Shown here piece after piece: positions 32,876-40,602 of a stretch of 40,602 nucleotides of DNA. Each line of letters starts with the position of its first letter. Position 1 is the first letter of the stretch. The stretch lies in the NCBI GenBank assembly GCA_017428265.1, contig JAFRRD010000049.1:1-40602 (forward strand), written 5' to 3'. A program made the position numbers and the translations under genes. The notes under the pieces are model-generated. The model searched no databases. It was not told where the DNA came from and saw only the letters and a program-made list of their open reading frames with translations. Source of the stretch: Lachnospiraceae bacterium (GTDB lineage: Bacteria > Bacillota > Clostridia > Lachnospirales > Lachnospiraceae).

Positions 32876-34975
32876 ATGAAAGTTTATGAGACCAAAGACA
32901 TCCGCAACGTCGCTGTATTGGGGCACGGCAGTGCCGGCAAGACGACCATCGTCGAAGCGGCCGCGTTTGTTACCGGTGTGATCTCCCGCATGGGCAAGGT
33001 CACTGACGGTTCCACGATCAGTGACTTCGATAAAGAAGAAGTCAAGCGCGGTTTTTCGCTCAGCACCGCTGTCGTGCCTATTGAATGGGAAGGAAAGAAG
33101 ATCAACCTTCTGGATACCCCCGGTTATTTCGATTTCGTCGGTGAAGCGGAAGAAGCCGTCAGCGCGGCTGACGCCGCCGTCATCGTGGTCAACGGCAAGG
33201 CCGGCGTGCAGGTCGGCGTGCAGAAGGCCTGGGACCTGTGCGAAGCTGCGGGCCTGCCCCGTCTGTTCTTCGTGACCAATATGGATGACGACAATGCGAA
33301 CTATGCCCGTGTCTGCCAGGAACTGAAGGATACCTTCGGTACCCGCGTCGTTCCTTTCCAGGTCCCGATCCGCGAAAATGAAAAGCTTGCCGGCTTCGTC
33401 AATGTCCCGAAGATGAGCGCCCGCCGTTTTACCGGCACCAAAGGCGAGTATGAAGAATGCGCGATCCCGGACAGCATTGCCGATCTGCTGGAAGAGACCC
33501 ACGGCTCCCTGATGGAAGCGGTTGCCGAAACCGACGAAGAACTGATGGAACGCTATTTCGAAGGCGACGAGTTCACCCCCGAAGAGATCTCCAACGCCCT
33601 GAACAGTGCCGTCATCAGCGGTGATGTCATTCCCGTGCTGATGGGTTCCGGCCTGAACGGCTACGGCGTGCGCGTGCTGCTGCACGACATCGAGAAGTAT
33701 TTCCCGAGCCCTGCCGACTGCAAGATCAGCGGCAAAAACGTCAATACCGGCGACGAATTCGTGGCCGACTATGACGAGACCAAGCCGGTCACCGCGAAGG
33801 TCTTCAAGACCCTCATCGACCCGTTCATCGGCAAATACAGCTTCATCAAGGTCTGCTCCGGCGTGCTGAAAGGCGGCGATACCGTTCTTTACGACGTCCA
33901 GAAAGAGACCGAAGAAAAGATCGCGCGCGTGTACCTGCTGCGCGGCAAGGAAGCCATCGAAGTTCCCGAACTGCATGCCGGCGACATCGGCGCCCTGGCC
34001 AAGGCCATGAGCGTCGGCACCGGCGACAGCCTTGCCTTCAAGGCGGCTCCGATCGAATATCCTCAGCCGGCGATCTCCAAGCCTTACACCTCCATGGCCT
34101 ACCGTGCCGTGAAGAAGGGCGACGATGACAAGATCGCAACGTCTCTCGCGAAGCTGATGGAAGAAGATCTGACCATCAAGACCGTCAACGACAAGGAAAA
34201 CCGTCAGCTTCTGCTGTACGGCATCGGCGATCAGCAGCTGGAGATCGTCATCAGCAAGCTGCTTAACCGCTACAAAGTCGAAGCCGAGCTCTACAAGCCG
34301 AAGGTGGCTTACCGCGAGACCATTCTGGGCTCCGTTCACGTACAGGGCAAGCACAAGAAACAGTCCGGCGGCCACGGCCAGTACGGCGACGTCGTGATGG
34401 ATTTCGAACCGAGCGGCGATCTGGAAGTCCCTTACGTCTTCGAAGAGAAAATTGTCGGCGGCGTCGTGCCGAAGAACTATTTCCCGGCCGTTGAAAAAGG
34501 TCTGCAGGAAATGGTCGTGAAGGGCCCGCTTGCCGGTTATCCCATCGTCGGTCTGAAAGCCTCCCTGGTCTACGGTTCCTACCATCCGGTCGATTCCTCC
34601 GAAATGGCCTTCAAGCTGGCGACCCACCTGGCGGTCAAGAACTGCTTCGCCGACAAGGCTTCCCGCCCTGTCCTGCTTGAACCGATCGCGAGCGTCAAGG
34701 TCAAGGTCCCGGATAAGTTCACCGGCGACGTCATGGGCGACATGAACAAGCGCCGCGGCCGCGTGCTCGGCATGGAACCCGACCACAAGGGCAACCAGAT
34801 CATCATGGCGGACTGCCCGATGGCTGAACTCTTCGGCTACAATACCGACCTTCGTTCCATGACCGGCGGCATCGGCAGCTTCACCTATGAATTTGCCCGC
34901 TACGAGCAGGCTCCTTCGGACGTTCAGGAGAAGGAGATCGCTGCCCGCGCAGCCGAGAAGGACGACGAAGAATAA
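32876..34975 (+). CDS. elongation factor G-like translation GTPase
   Basis: The 699-residue protein has all EF-G domains: the GTPase with G1 GHGSAGKTT (16-24) and G3 DTPGYFDFVGE, domain II, domain III, domain IV (GGHGQYGDVVMDF) and domain V (VLGMEPDHKGNQIIMADCPMAE). It belongs to the divergent EF-G-like (FusA2-type) branch rather than canonical FusA. The switch I motif RGITI reads RGFSL, and the guanine-specificity motif NKMD reads TNMD (134-137). The Asp/Glu-rich C-terminal tail is short. Codon choice appears strongly biased, and the gene has a good promoter, a strong SD and a terminator, which suggests high, independent expression. Its role on the ribosome is unknown; the usual fusA neighbours rpsL, rpsG and tuf are absent. 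Confidence 0.93.
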   Translation: MKVYETKDIRNVAVLGHGSAGKTTIVEAAAFVTGVISRMGKVTDGSTISDFDKEEVKRGFSLSTAVVPIEWEGKKINLLDTPGYFDFVGEAEEAVSAADAAVIVVNGKAGVQVGVQKAWDLCEAAGLPRLFFVTNMDDDNANYARVCQELKDTFGTRVVPFQVPIRENEKLAGFVNVPKMSARRFTGTKGEYEECAIPDSIADLLEETHGSLMEAVAETDEELMERYFEGDEFTPEEISNALNSAVISGDVIPVLMGSGLNGYGVRVLLHDIEKYFPSPADCKISGKNVNTGDEFVADYDETKPVTAKVFKTLIDPFIGKYSFIKVCSGVLKGGDTVLYDVQKETEEKIARVYLLRGKEAIEVPELHAGDIGALAKAMSVGTGDSLAFKAAPIEYPQPAISKPYTSMAYRAVKKGDDDKIATSLAKLMEEDLTIKTVNDKENRQLLLYGIGDQQLEIVISKLLNRYKVEAELYKPKVAYRETILGSVHVQGKHKKQSGGHGQYGDVVMDFEPSGDLEVPYVFEEKIVGGVVPKNYFPAVEKGLQEMVVKGPLAGYPIVGLKASLVYGSYHPVDSSEMAFKLATHLAVKNCFADKASRPVLLEPIASVKVKVPDKFTGDVMGDMNKRRGRVLGMEPDHKGNQIIMADCPMAELFGYNTDLRSMTGGIGSFTYEFARYEQAPSDVQEKEIAARAAEKDDEE

Positions 34976-34994
34976 TTTGCATCTTGCAAGGCAT

Positions 34995-35027
34995 AAAAGC
35001 GGAGGGCCCGTCGGCTTCTCCGCTTTT
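34995..35027 (+). terminator. intrinsic terminator of the EF-G-like gene
   Basis: AAAAGCGGAG (34995-35004) and CTCCGCTTTT (35018-35027) form a perfect 10-bp stem with a 13-base loop, ending in four T. Confidence 0.8.
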
Positions 35028-35060
35028 GTCCGCGCGAAACAGCTCATTTCAGGGAAATAC

Positions 35061-36074
35061 ATGCGCAGAAAGCACAGATATCTGATCCTTTTCAGCCTGC
35101 TGCTGATCCTCTTCAGCAGCACGGTTTGTCATGCCATGATTTCCAAACCGAAAAATTTCCGCATCGTCATGAAGAACGAAAAGGGTACGGTATTTGAATC
35201 CCAGGAATGGTCTGTTTACGCGGTCCAGCAGGTCTTTCTGGACAAGATGAGCAGCGTACAGCCGACATACATTGATTCGAAAGGCTATGAATATAACTTC
35301 GTCGGCTACCGTCTGATGACCTGGTCGGGCAACAACTACAGCGGCAAAGCTTCAGCCGATATGGCCATGACCTATAACGAGATCGTTGCTGCGCTGCGAA
35401 GAGCCTACGATACGCTGGATCCGCCTTATTCCATGCAGGTGACCCTGGCCTATCAGTCAACGGGAAACAAGTATTCCACGGATATTCCGGTCCACGTGAT
35501 CTGGCTGAACCAGAACAGCGAACTCGTGAAAGAAGAGTCGTATCATCTCGGCCTCAACGGCGTCTATAAGGACAAAGCGCCGAAAGAATATGAGATCATC
35601 AGCGTCGAAGCAATGATGACGGACATTTGGAACGTCGGCGGCGAGATCACGATCGATCAGAAATCTCCGTCGGTAAAATACAATAAGTTTGCCAAGGAAT
35701 ACCGGATCGTTTACATGCTGAAACTGACGCCCGAACAGGAAGCGAAGATCATGGGCTCTGTCTCCGAATCGAGCGATGAGACGTCTCCCGAAACCACTGT
35801 TGCCGCAAAAAGTACGGAAAGCGCTGCCGAAACCTCAGCTGCAGCCGAAACCAAGGCCCGGCCTTCGGCGTCATCCGTAAATACTGTGCCCGATTCTTCC
35901 CAGACCGGCACGGTCACGGTCCCGACGCAGACTGATGAAAGTTACAATTCCGGTTCAAGCCGGATGACATTGATCATCGGCCTGGTCATCGGCATCGCGG
36001 TCATTTACCTGATCGTCATCATGATCGGATCGAACAGCAAAAAGAAGAAACCGAAACGCAAAAACAGATTATAA
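35061..36074 (+). CDS. secreted, C-terminally membrane-anchored protein of unknown function
   Basis: The 337-residue product begins with a clear signal peptide (MRRKHRYLILFSLLLILFSS, probable cleavage after VCHA, residue 24). The mature domain of about 210 residues has no motif I recognise; it is Tyr-rich and mixed alpha/beta. A Thr/Ser/Ala/Glu stalk covers about 235-300, followed by a membrane helix at about 302-323 and a strongly basic tail ending KKKKPKRKNRL. There is no LPxTG motif, so it is a type I membrane protein rather than sortase-anchored. The ATG at 35061 has AGGGA six bases upstream. No promoter is evident in the 33 bases after the preceding terminator, so expression may depend on read-through. 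Confidence 0.82.
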   Translation: MRRKHRYLILFSLLLILFSSTVCHAMISKPKNFRIVMKNEKGTVFESQEWSVYAVQQVFLDKMSSVQPTYIDSKGYEYNFVGYRLMTWSGNNYSGKASADMAMTYNEIVAALRRAYDTLDPPYSMQVTLAYQSTGNKYSTDIPVHVIWLNQNSELVKEESYHLGLNGVYKDKAPKEYEIISVEAMMTDIWNVGGEITIDQKSPSVKYNKFAKEYRIVYMLKLTPEQEAKIMGSVSESSDETSPETTVAAKSTESAAETSAAAETKARPSASSVNTVPDSSQTGTVTVPTQTDESYNSGSSRMTLIIGLVIGIAVIYLIVIMIGSNSKKKKPKRKNRL

Positions 36075-36083
36075 GTTATAAGA

Positions 36084-36121
36084 AAAGCGGCTGCATAACA
36101 AAAATATATAGCCGCTTTATT
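36084..36121 (+). terminator. intrinsic terminator of the surface protein gene
   Basis: AAAGCGGCT (36084-36092) pairs with AGCCGCTTT (36110-36118) around a 17-base A/T-rich loop, followed by ATT. The -35 box of the next promoter begins at 36120, so terminator and promoter touch. Confidence 0.7.
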
Positions 36122-36148
36122 GACTTCTTATTTTACTTTGTTTATATT
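36120..36148 (+). promoter_or_regulatory. promoter of the 2-hydroxyacid dehydrogenase gene
   Basis: TTGACT (36120-36125), 17 bases and TATATT (36143-36148) are followed by an A/T-rich leader of about 80 bases. The leader contains a 10-bp tandem repeat (36153-36172) and a short hairpin ACCGG..CCGGT before the SD. Confidence 0.72.
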
Positions 36149-36152
36149 GTAA

Positions 36153-36172
36153 GTAAATAAACGTAAATAACA
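36153..36172 (+). repeat. 10-bp tandem repeat just downstream of a -10 box
   Basis: GTAAATAAAC (36153-36162) and GTAAATAACA (36163-36172) are direct repeats identical in their first eight bases and spaced one helical turn apart, at about +4 to +23 of the predicted transcript. The position suits an operator bound by a protein on one face of the DNA. Confidence 0.55.
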
Positions 36173-36233
36173 CAGCACCGGCCGGAATGTAAAACTCATC
36201 CGGTCCAAAAAAGTATGTGTACAGGAGGAAAGC

Positions 36234-37169
36234 ATGAAGTGTTTGATTATTGACGCAGTGGATCCCTGCATTGCAGAGGAACTCGGCAAAGTGATGGAAG
36301 TCACGACTGTCGAAAAGTATCCGCTTACCAAAGCCGAACTGAAGGAGATCATTGCGCCTTACGATGCGCTGATCATGCGCGTGGATCCGCAGATCGATGC
36401 CGAACTTATCGAAGCGGCCGAAAACCTGAAATTCATCGGCGTCTGCTCCGTCGGTCTGAACCACATCGATATGGATGCGGCAAAGGCAAAGGGACTTCTT
36501 GTCCAGAACGCGCCCGGCCTGAACGGCAACGCGGTCGCCGAACTGACGATCTGCAAGATGCTGGAACTGGCCCGCAGCACCGTCGCCGCCAACAATGACG
36601 TCAAATTCCGCCACACCTGGGACAAATACAAATACATGGGTTCCGAACTGAAGGGCAAGACCGTCGGCATCCTCGGCTTCGGCCGCATCGGACAGCGCGT
36701 CGGCTTCCTCTGCCGTGCTTTCGGCATGAAAGTCCTTGCCTATGACCCGTATCTGCCCATGGAGATCTTCGAGAAGGAACAGGCTCAGGGCACCCAGACC
36801 GATCCGCTGTTCGTGCTGCATAATGCCGACTTCGTAACGATCCATGTTCCGCTTACCAATGAGACCCGCAACCTCGTGTGCAAGGAACAGATCGAACAGA
36901 TGCGTCCGGGCGCTTTCGTGCTGAACATGAGCCGCGGCGGCATCGTGAACGAAAAAGATGCCTATGAAGCCCTGAAGAGCGGCAAACTCGGCGGCTATGC
37001 CAGCGACGTGCTGGAAGTCGAACTTTCCGAAGATTCCGACATCAACAGCCCGCTGTTCGAACTCGACAACTTCATCATCACCCCTCACCTGGGCGCGCAG
37101 ACCAACGACGCTGCCTATGCGATCGGCCAGTTCATCATCGGCAAGTGCAAAGCCGCACTCGGCCTGTAA
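36234..37169 (+). CDS. NAD-dependent D-isomer specific 2-hydroxyacid dehydrogenase
   Basis: The 311-residue enzyme belongs to the SerA/D-lactate/hydroxypyruvate dehydrogenase superfamily. The NAD fold has GILGFGRIGQRVG (about 143-155), with acidic D in AYDPYLP marking NAD preference. Catalytic residues are Arg in MSRGGIVNE, Glu in SDVLEVE and His in TPHLGAQT. There is no ACT or ASB domain, so it is not a full-length SerA. The substrate cannot be read from sequence; phosphoglycerate, hydroxypyruvate and D-lactate are all possible. AGGAGGA precedes the ATG. It is monocistronic, with its own promoter and a strong terminator. Confidence 0.93.
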   Translation: MKCLIIDAVDPCIAEELGKVMEVTTVEKYPLTKAELKEIIAPYDALIMRVDPQIDAELIEAAENLKFIGVCSVGLNHIDMDAAKAKGLLVQNAPGLNGNAVAELTICKMLELARSTVAANNDVKFRHTWDKYKYMGSELKGKTVGILGFGRIGQRVGFLCRAFGMKVLAYDPYLPMEIFEKEQAQGTQTDPLFVLHNADFVTIHVPLTNETRNLVCKEQIEQMRPGAFVLNMSRGGIVNEKDAYEALKSGKLGGYASDVLEVELSEDSDINSPLFELDNFIITPHLGAQTNDAAYAIGQFIIGKCKAALGL

Positions 37170-37188
37170 TACTTTCCGACCGGTTTAC

Positions 37189-37214
37189 GGAGCGGCCTTC
37201 GGGCCGCTCCTTTT
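37189..37214 (+). terminator. intrinsic terminator with UUCG tetraloop
   Basis: GGAGCGGCC (37189-37197), TTCG and GGCCGCTCC (37202-37210) form a perfect 9-bp stem, followed by TTTT. It ends the dehydrogenase transcript. Confidence 0.92.
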
Positions 37215-37249
37215 AATTGCAGGTTGAGGCTCCGAAGGCCGCCGCATAC

Positions 37250-37278
37250 TTGACAAAAAGAAGACAAAGTCCTAAAAT
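37250..37278 (+). promoter_or_regulatory. leuS promoter
   Basis: A perfect TTGACA (37250-37255), 17 bases and TAAAAT (37273-37278) place transcription start near 37285. The leader to the ATG is only about 35 bases, too short for a T-box. Confidence 0.75.
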
Positions 37279-37319
37279 AATCACTTGATAATTTGCGGAA
37301 GGAAGCACCTGTTTCAGTT

Positions 37320-39728
37320 ATGATGACAGCTTACGAACCCAAAAAGATCGAGCCGAAATGGCAGCAGATCTGGAATGACGAAAAGGCCTTTGCGGCCACC
37401 GATGACTACAGCAAACCCAAGTATTACGCGCTTGTCGAATTCCCCTATCCTTCGGGCCAGGGACTTCACGTCGGCCACCCGCGTCCCTATACCGCGCTCG
37501 ACATCGTAGCGCGCAAGCGCCGCATGGAAGGCTACAACGTCCTTTACCCGATGGGCTGGGATGCTTTCGGCCTGCCCACGGAAAACTATGCGATCAAGAA
37601 TCACATCCATCCGCGCATCGTGACGGAACGGAACGTTGCGCGCTTCAAGCAGCAGCTTCACAGCCTCGGCTATTCTTTTGACTGGGACCGCGAGGTCAAC
37701 ACGACCGATCCGGAATACTACCACTGGACGCAGTGGATCTTCCTGAAACTCTTCAAGGCCGGTCTGGCCTACAAGACGGAGATGCCCATCAACTGGTGCA
37801 CCTCCTGCAAGGTCGGTCTGGCGAACGAAGAGGTCGTCGGCGGGCGCTGCGAGCGCTGCGGCGGCGAGGTCATCCGCCGGATGCAGACCCAGTGGATGCT
37901 GAAGATCACGGCCTATGCCGACAAGCTCATCGACGGTCTGGACCAGGTAGATTACATCGAACGCGTCAAGGTCTCCCAGAAGAACTGGATCGGCCGTTCC
38001 ACCGGTGCGGAAGTGGATTTCTCCATTGAGAATGCCGATGACAGGCTTCGCATCTATACCACCAGGCCCGATACGATCTTCGGTGCGACCTACATGGTCG
38101 TCTCGCCGGAGCATCCGTTCATCGACAAATATGCGGAACGCATCAGCAATCTTGATGAAGTGAACGCCTACCGTGAAGCCGCGGCAAAGAAGTCCGATTT
38201 CGAACGTGCCGAGCTGGCGAAGGACAAGACCGGCGTCGAACTGAAAGGGCTTCGTGCCATCAATCCGGCGACGGGGGAGCCGATCCCGATCTGGACCTCC
38301 GACTACGTCCTGATGAGCTACGGCACCGGCGCCATCATGGCCGTTCCGGCGCATGATGAACGCGACTGGGAATTCGCGAAGAAGTTCGGCCTGCCGATCA
38401 TCGAAGTCGTGGCCGGCGGCAAGGTTGACGAAGCTGCTTATACGGATGTTGCGGAAGGCACCATGGTCAACAGCGGCTTCCTGAACGGCCTCGAGGTCGC
38501 CGAAGCCAAAAAGGCCATCACTGCCTGGCTGGAGGAGAAAGGCCTCGGCTGCGCCAAGACCAATTACAAACTGCGTGACTGGGTATTCAGCCGCCAGCGC
38601 TACTGGGGCGAACCTATCCCGATCGTGAAATGCGAAAAATGCGGATATGTCCCGCTGCCGGAAGAAGAACTTCCGCTGCTTCTGCCCGACGTTGACTCCT
38701 ACATGCCGACCGACAACGGCGAGTCGCCGCTGGCTGCCATGACCGACTGGGTCAATACGACCTGTCCCTGCTGCGGCGGTCCTGCAAAGCGCGAGACCGA
38801 TACCATGCCGCAGTGGGCAGGCTCCTCCTGGTATTTCCTCCGCTATACCGATCCGCACAACAAACACGCGCTGGCTTCGCCGGAAGCGCTGAAATACTGG
38901 ATGCCGGTCGACTGGTACAACGGCGGCATGGAGCACACCACGCTCCACATGCTGTATTCCCGCTTCTGGCACCGCTTCCTTTACGACCAGGGCGTCGTTC
39001 CCTGTCCGGAACCTTATCAGAAACGGACGAGCCACGGCATGATCCTCGGCGAGAACGGCGAGAAAATGTCGAAATCCCGCGGCAACGTCGTCAATCCCGA
39101 CGATATCGTGAACGAGTTCGGCGCCGACACGCTCAGGACCTACGAGATGTTCATCGGTGCGTTCGAGCTTGCTGCGGCCTGGTCGACCGAAGGCGTCAAG
39201 GGCTGCCGGAAATTCCTGGACCGTGTCTGGAAGCTTCAGGATATGCTGACAGACGAAGAAGGATACTCCAAAGAGATGGAGACCCGCATGCACCAGACGA
39301 TCAAGAAGGTCTCGAACGACTTCGAATCGCTGAAATTCAACACCGCGATCGCGGCCATGATGAGCCTGGTGAATGACTTCTACCGCGCCGGCAAAGTGAC
39401 CCGCGGTGAGTTTTCCACACTGCTTCTGCTGCTTGATCCGGTCGCGCCGCACCTTAGCGAAGAGCTTTGGTCGGTACATTTCGGCGACAGCCGCGTCTAC
39501 CGCCAGAAATGGCCGCAGTATGATGAAGCGAAGACCGTGGAGCAGACCGTGGAGATCGCGCTGCAGATCAACGGAAAGATCCGCGGCACGCTGAACATCG
39601 CCAAGGATGCGCCGATGGAAGAAGTGCTTGCGGCGGCAAAGGAAGCCCTGGCGGCCAGGCTCGAAGGGCTGACACTTGTAAAAGAGATCTATATCCCCGG
39701 ACGCATCGTCAACCTTGTCGTCCGCTGA
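37320..39728 (+). CDS. leuS: leucyl-tRNA synthetase
   Basis: LeuRS charges tRNA-Leu. The product is about 802 residues. The HIGH motif reads HVGH in [20 protein letters not shown], the KMSKS motif is intact in [10 protein letters not shown], and the CP1 editing domain is present ([31 protein letters not shown]). Two zinc-type cysteine clusters are visible (CTSCKVG..CERCGG and CEKCGY..CPCCGG). Start choice is uncertain: two ATGs at 37320 and 37323, with an AAGGA about 16 bases upstream, and a TTG at 37293 in the same frame with no better site. [14 protein letters not shown] is the conserved beginning. Confidence 0.96.
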   Translation: MMTAYEPKKIEPKWQQIWNDEKAFAATDDYSKPKYYALVEFPYPSGQGLHVGHPRPYTALDIVARKRRMEGYNVLYPMGWDAFGLPTENYAIKNHIHPRIVTERNVARFKQQLHSLGYSFDWDREVNTTDPEYYHWTQWIFLKLFKAGLAYKTEMPINWCTSCKVGLANEEVVGGRCERCGGEVIRRMQTQWMLKITAYADKLIDGLDQVDYIERVKVSQKNWIGRSTGAEVDFSIENADDRLRIYTTRPDTIFGATYMVVSPEHPFIDKYAERISNLDEVNAYREAAAKKSDFERAELAKDKTGVELKGLRAINPATGEPIPIWTSDYVLMSYGTGAIMAVPAHDERDWEFAKKFGLPIIEVVAGGKVDEAAYTDVAEGTMVNSGFLNGLEVAEAKKAITAWLEEKGLGCAKTNYKLRDWVFSRQRYWGEPIPIVKCEKCGYVPLPEEELPLLLPDVDSYMPTDNGESPLAAMTDWVNTTCPCCGGPAKRETDTMPQWAGSSWYFLRYTDPHNKHALASPEALKYWMPVDWYNGGMEHTTLHMLYSRFWHRFLYDQGVVPCPEPYQKRTSHGMILGENGEKMSKSRGNVVNPDDIVNEFGADTLRTYEMFIGAFELAAAWSTEGVKGCRKFLDRVWKLQDMLTDEEGYSKEMETRMHQTIKKVSNDFESLKFNTAIAAMMSLVNDFYRAGKVTRGEFSTLLLLLDPVAPHLSEELWSVHFGDSRVYRQKWPQYDEAKTVEQTVEIALQINGKIRGTLNIAKDAPMEEVLAAAKEALAARLEGLTLVKEIYIPGRIVNLVVR

Positions 39729-39740
39729 CATCATTTATCG

Positions 39741-39764
39741 GGCGCGGCTTTGTCCGCACCTTTT
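39741..39764 (+). terminator. possible weak terminator after leuS
   Basis: GG-C-GCGG and CCGC-A-CC (39741-39760) form a six-pair stem with one mismatch, followed by TTTT, just before the GGAGG site of the next gene. It is weak and may be an attenuator instead. Confidence 0.35.
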
Positions 39765-39773
39765 GGAGGGATC

Positions 39774-40602
39774 ATGACTAAAGTTACCATTATTTCCGGC
39801 TTTCTCGGTGCCGGGAAAACGACATTTATCCGCAAACTGATCGAAGAAGTCTATGCCGGCGAAAAGATCGTCCTGATCGAAAACGAATACGGCGAGATCG
39901 GCATCGACGGAAGTTTTCTGAAGGATGCAGGCGTCCAGATCACCGAGATGAACTCCGGCTGCATCTGCTGCACGCTGGTCGGCGATTTCACCGAAGCCCT
40001 GCATCAGGTGGTCGACAGCTATCACCCCGAACGGATCATCATCGAACCGTCCGGCGTGGGCAAGCTGTCTGATATCGTGTCGGCCGTGGAACGCGTAAAG
40101 AACGTCGTTCCGGACCTTGCCGTGACCGAGCGGATCACCGTCGTGGACGTGAAAAAGGCGAAAGTCTATCTCCGCAACTTCGGCGAATTCTTCAAGAACC
40201 AGGTGGAAAGCGCTTCGACGCTCGTGCTGTCCCGCACGCAGGAAGTCAGCGATGAAAAGCTGGCCGAGACCACGGCCCTCCTGCGTGATCTGAATGCGGA
40301 TGCGCCGATGATCACGACGCCCTGGACCGAGCTGAAAGCGGCGGCTGTACTTCATGCTCTCGAACGCAGCGACGGCAGCGATCTAAGCCTGCTCGAACTG
40401 GACCTGGACGACGATGAGGACGAGGACGAAGAAGAGGAACATCATCACCATCATCACGAGCATCACCACCATGAGGGGGACGATGACGATGATGAGGAAC
40501 ATGAACATCACCATCATCACCATGATGAAGACGATGACGACGAAGATGAAGAACATGAGCATGAACATCATCACGACCATGACCATCATCACCATCACCA
40601 CC
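39774..40602 (+). CDS. COG0523/CobW-family GTPase with His-rich metal-binding region (3' end outside window)
   Basis: This is a G3E metal-handling GTPase of the CobW/ZNG1/YeiR group, whose members insert or deliver zinc, cobalt or other metals. TGGAGGG precedes the ATG; 276 codons are visible. Walker A is GFLGAGKTT (9-17), the CxCC metal motif is C63-I64-C65-C66 in SGCICCTL, and the G3 region is IEPSGVGK. The guanine-specificity motif NKxD is replaced by SRTQ (153-156). From about residue 211 the chain becomes acidic (DDDEDEDEEEE), and from 222 it alternates blocks of His with Asp/Glu up to the window edge. That segment is a likely metal buffer. The CobW C-terminal domain would lie beyond. 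Confidence 0.93.
   Translation, partial: MTKVTIISGFLGAGKTTFIRKLIEEVYAGEKIVLIENEYGEIGIDGSFLKDAGVQITEMNSGCICCTLVGDFTEALHQVVDSYHPERIIIEPSGVGKLSDIVSAVERVKNVVPDLAVTERITVVDVKKAKVYLRNFGEFFKNQVESASTLVLSRTQEVSDEKLAETTALLRDLNADAPMITTPWTELKAAAVLHALERSDGSDLSLLELDLDDDEDEDEEEEHHHHHHEHHHHEGDDDDDEEHEHHHHHHDEDDDDEDEEHEHEHHHDHDHHHHHH

Noticed and set aside
37215-37250. Similarity of GGCTCCGAAGGCCGCCGC before leuS to the tRNA-Arg anticodon arm.
   Set aside because: The match is short and no cloverleaf forms, so it is probably chance.
37215-37319. T-box leader before leuS (and before hisS).
   Set aside because: The predicted leuS leader is about 35 bases, with no room for a T-box; hisS overlaps hemZ.
37314-39734. 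An 806-codon open frame antisense to the whole of leuS, and similar long antisense frames under smc, dnaE, rel and the EF-G-like gene.
   Set aside because: They arise from GC-biased codon use in the real genes. The sense proteins have full family motifs; the antisense ones have none and lack ribosome sites.
40383-40602. Repetitive DNA at the right edge as a CRISPR array or a minus-strand Met/Val-rich gene.
   Set aside because: The repeats are His, Asp and Glu codons in frame with the CobW-family protein; there are no regular spacers, and the minus frame is a shadow.

Overview
This window is a stretch of core chromosome from a moderately GC-rich Gram-positive bacterium of the phylum Bacillota, class Clostridia. 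A gut Lachnospiraceae-like organism fits best. The inference rests on gene order (plsX-acpP-rnc-smc-ftsY; rel-MBL-hemZ-hisS; rluF-ligA), on several families typical of Clostridia (HemZ, DUF1846, a DUF5688-like protein, an EF-G-like GTPase), on strong AGGAGG-type ribosome binding sites, and on promoters close to the sigma-A consensus. I see no insertion sequence, prophage, CRISPR array or rRNA. There is one tRNA. Every gap between genes is shorter than 300 bases.

Layout. Positions 1-1481 (minus) hold the N-terminal part of a ClpC/ClpA-type unfoldase, cut by the window edge. Divergent from it is a run of three genes: a membrane-anchored family 5 solute-binding protein, the 5'-deoxynucleotidase YfbR and a small membrane protein. 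A promoter near 5113-5140 starts plsX-acpP-rnc-smc-ftsY (phospholipid synthesis, RNA processing, chromosome condensation, membrane targeting). dnaE and pfkA follow, with a pfkA promoter inside the end of dnaE. Then come rel, an MBL-fold hydrolase, hemZ, hisS and an unknown membrane protein, closely spaced or overlapping, ending near a two-hairpin repeat and a bidirectional terminator.

From 22816 to 25449 the minus strand carries a DUF1846 protein, a DUF5688-like protein and tRNA-Arg(CCG). A divergent consensus promoter drives an SH3-domain membrane protein, followed by queA. A lone OppF-type ABC ATPase lies convergent to queA. The rest is on the plus strand: rluF-ligA-radical SAM (overlapping stops and starts), a monocistronic EF-G-like GTPase, a surface membrane protein, a 2-hydroxyacid dehydrogenase, leuS, and the start of a COG0523/CobW metal GTPase whose His/Asp/Glu-rich tail runs off the window.

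Most of the window is ordinary housekeeping DNA, and I do not see a clear new multi-gene system. The points worth a second look are departures inside familiar families: a Clp ATPase without the M-domain, altered G4 motifs in both the EF-G-like protein and the CobW GTPase, a radical SAM protein with CX4CX2C spacing, and a PFK with unusual active-site residues. There are also candidate regulatory structures: a dyad inside the plsX promoter, a long hairpin before rnc, a strong hairpin before queA, and a 10-bp tandem repeat at the dehydrogenase promoter. Motif matches were made by eye; no searches were run.
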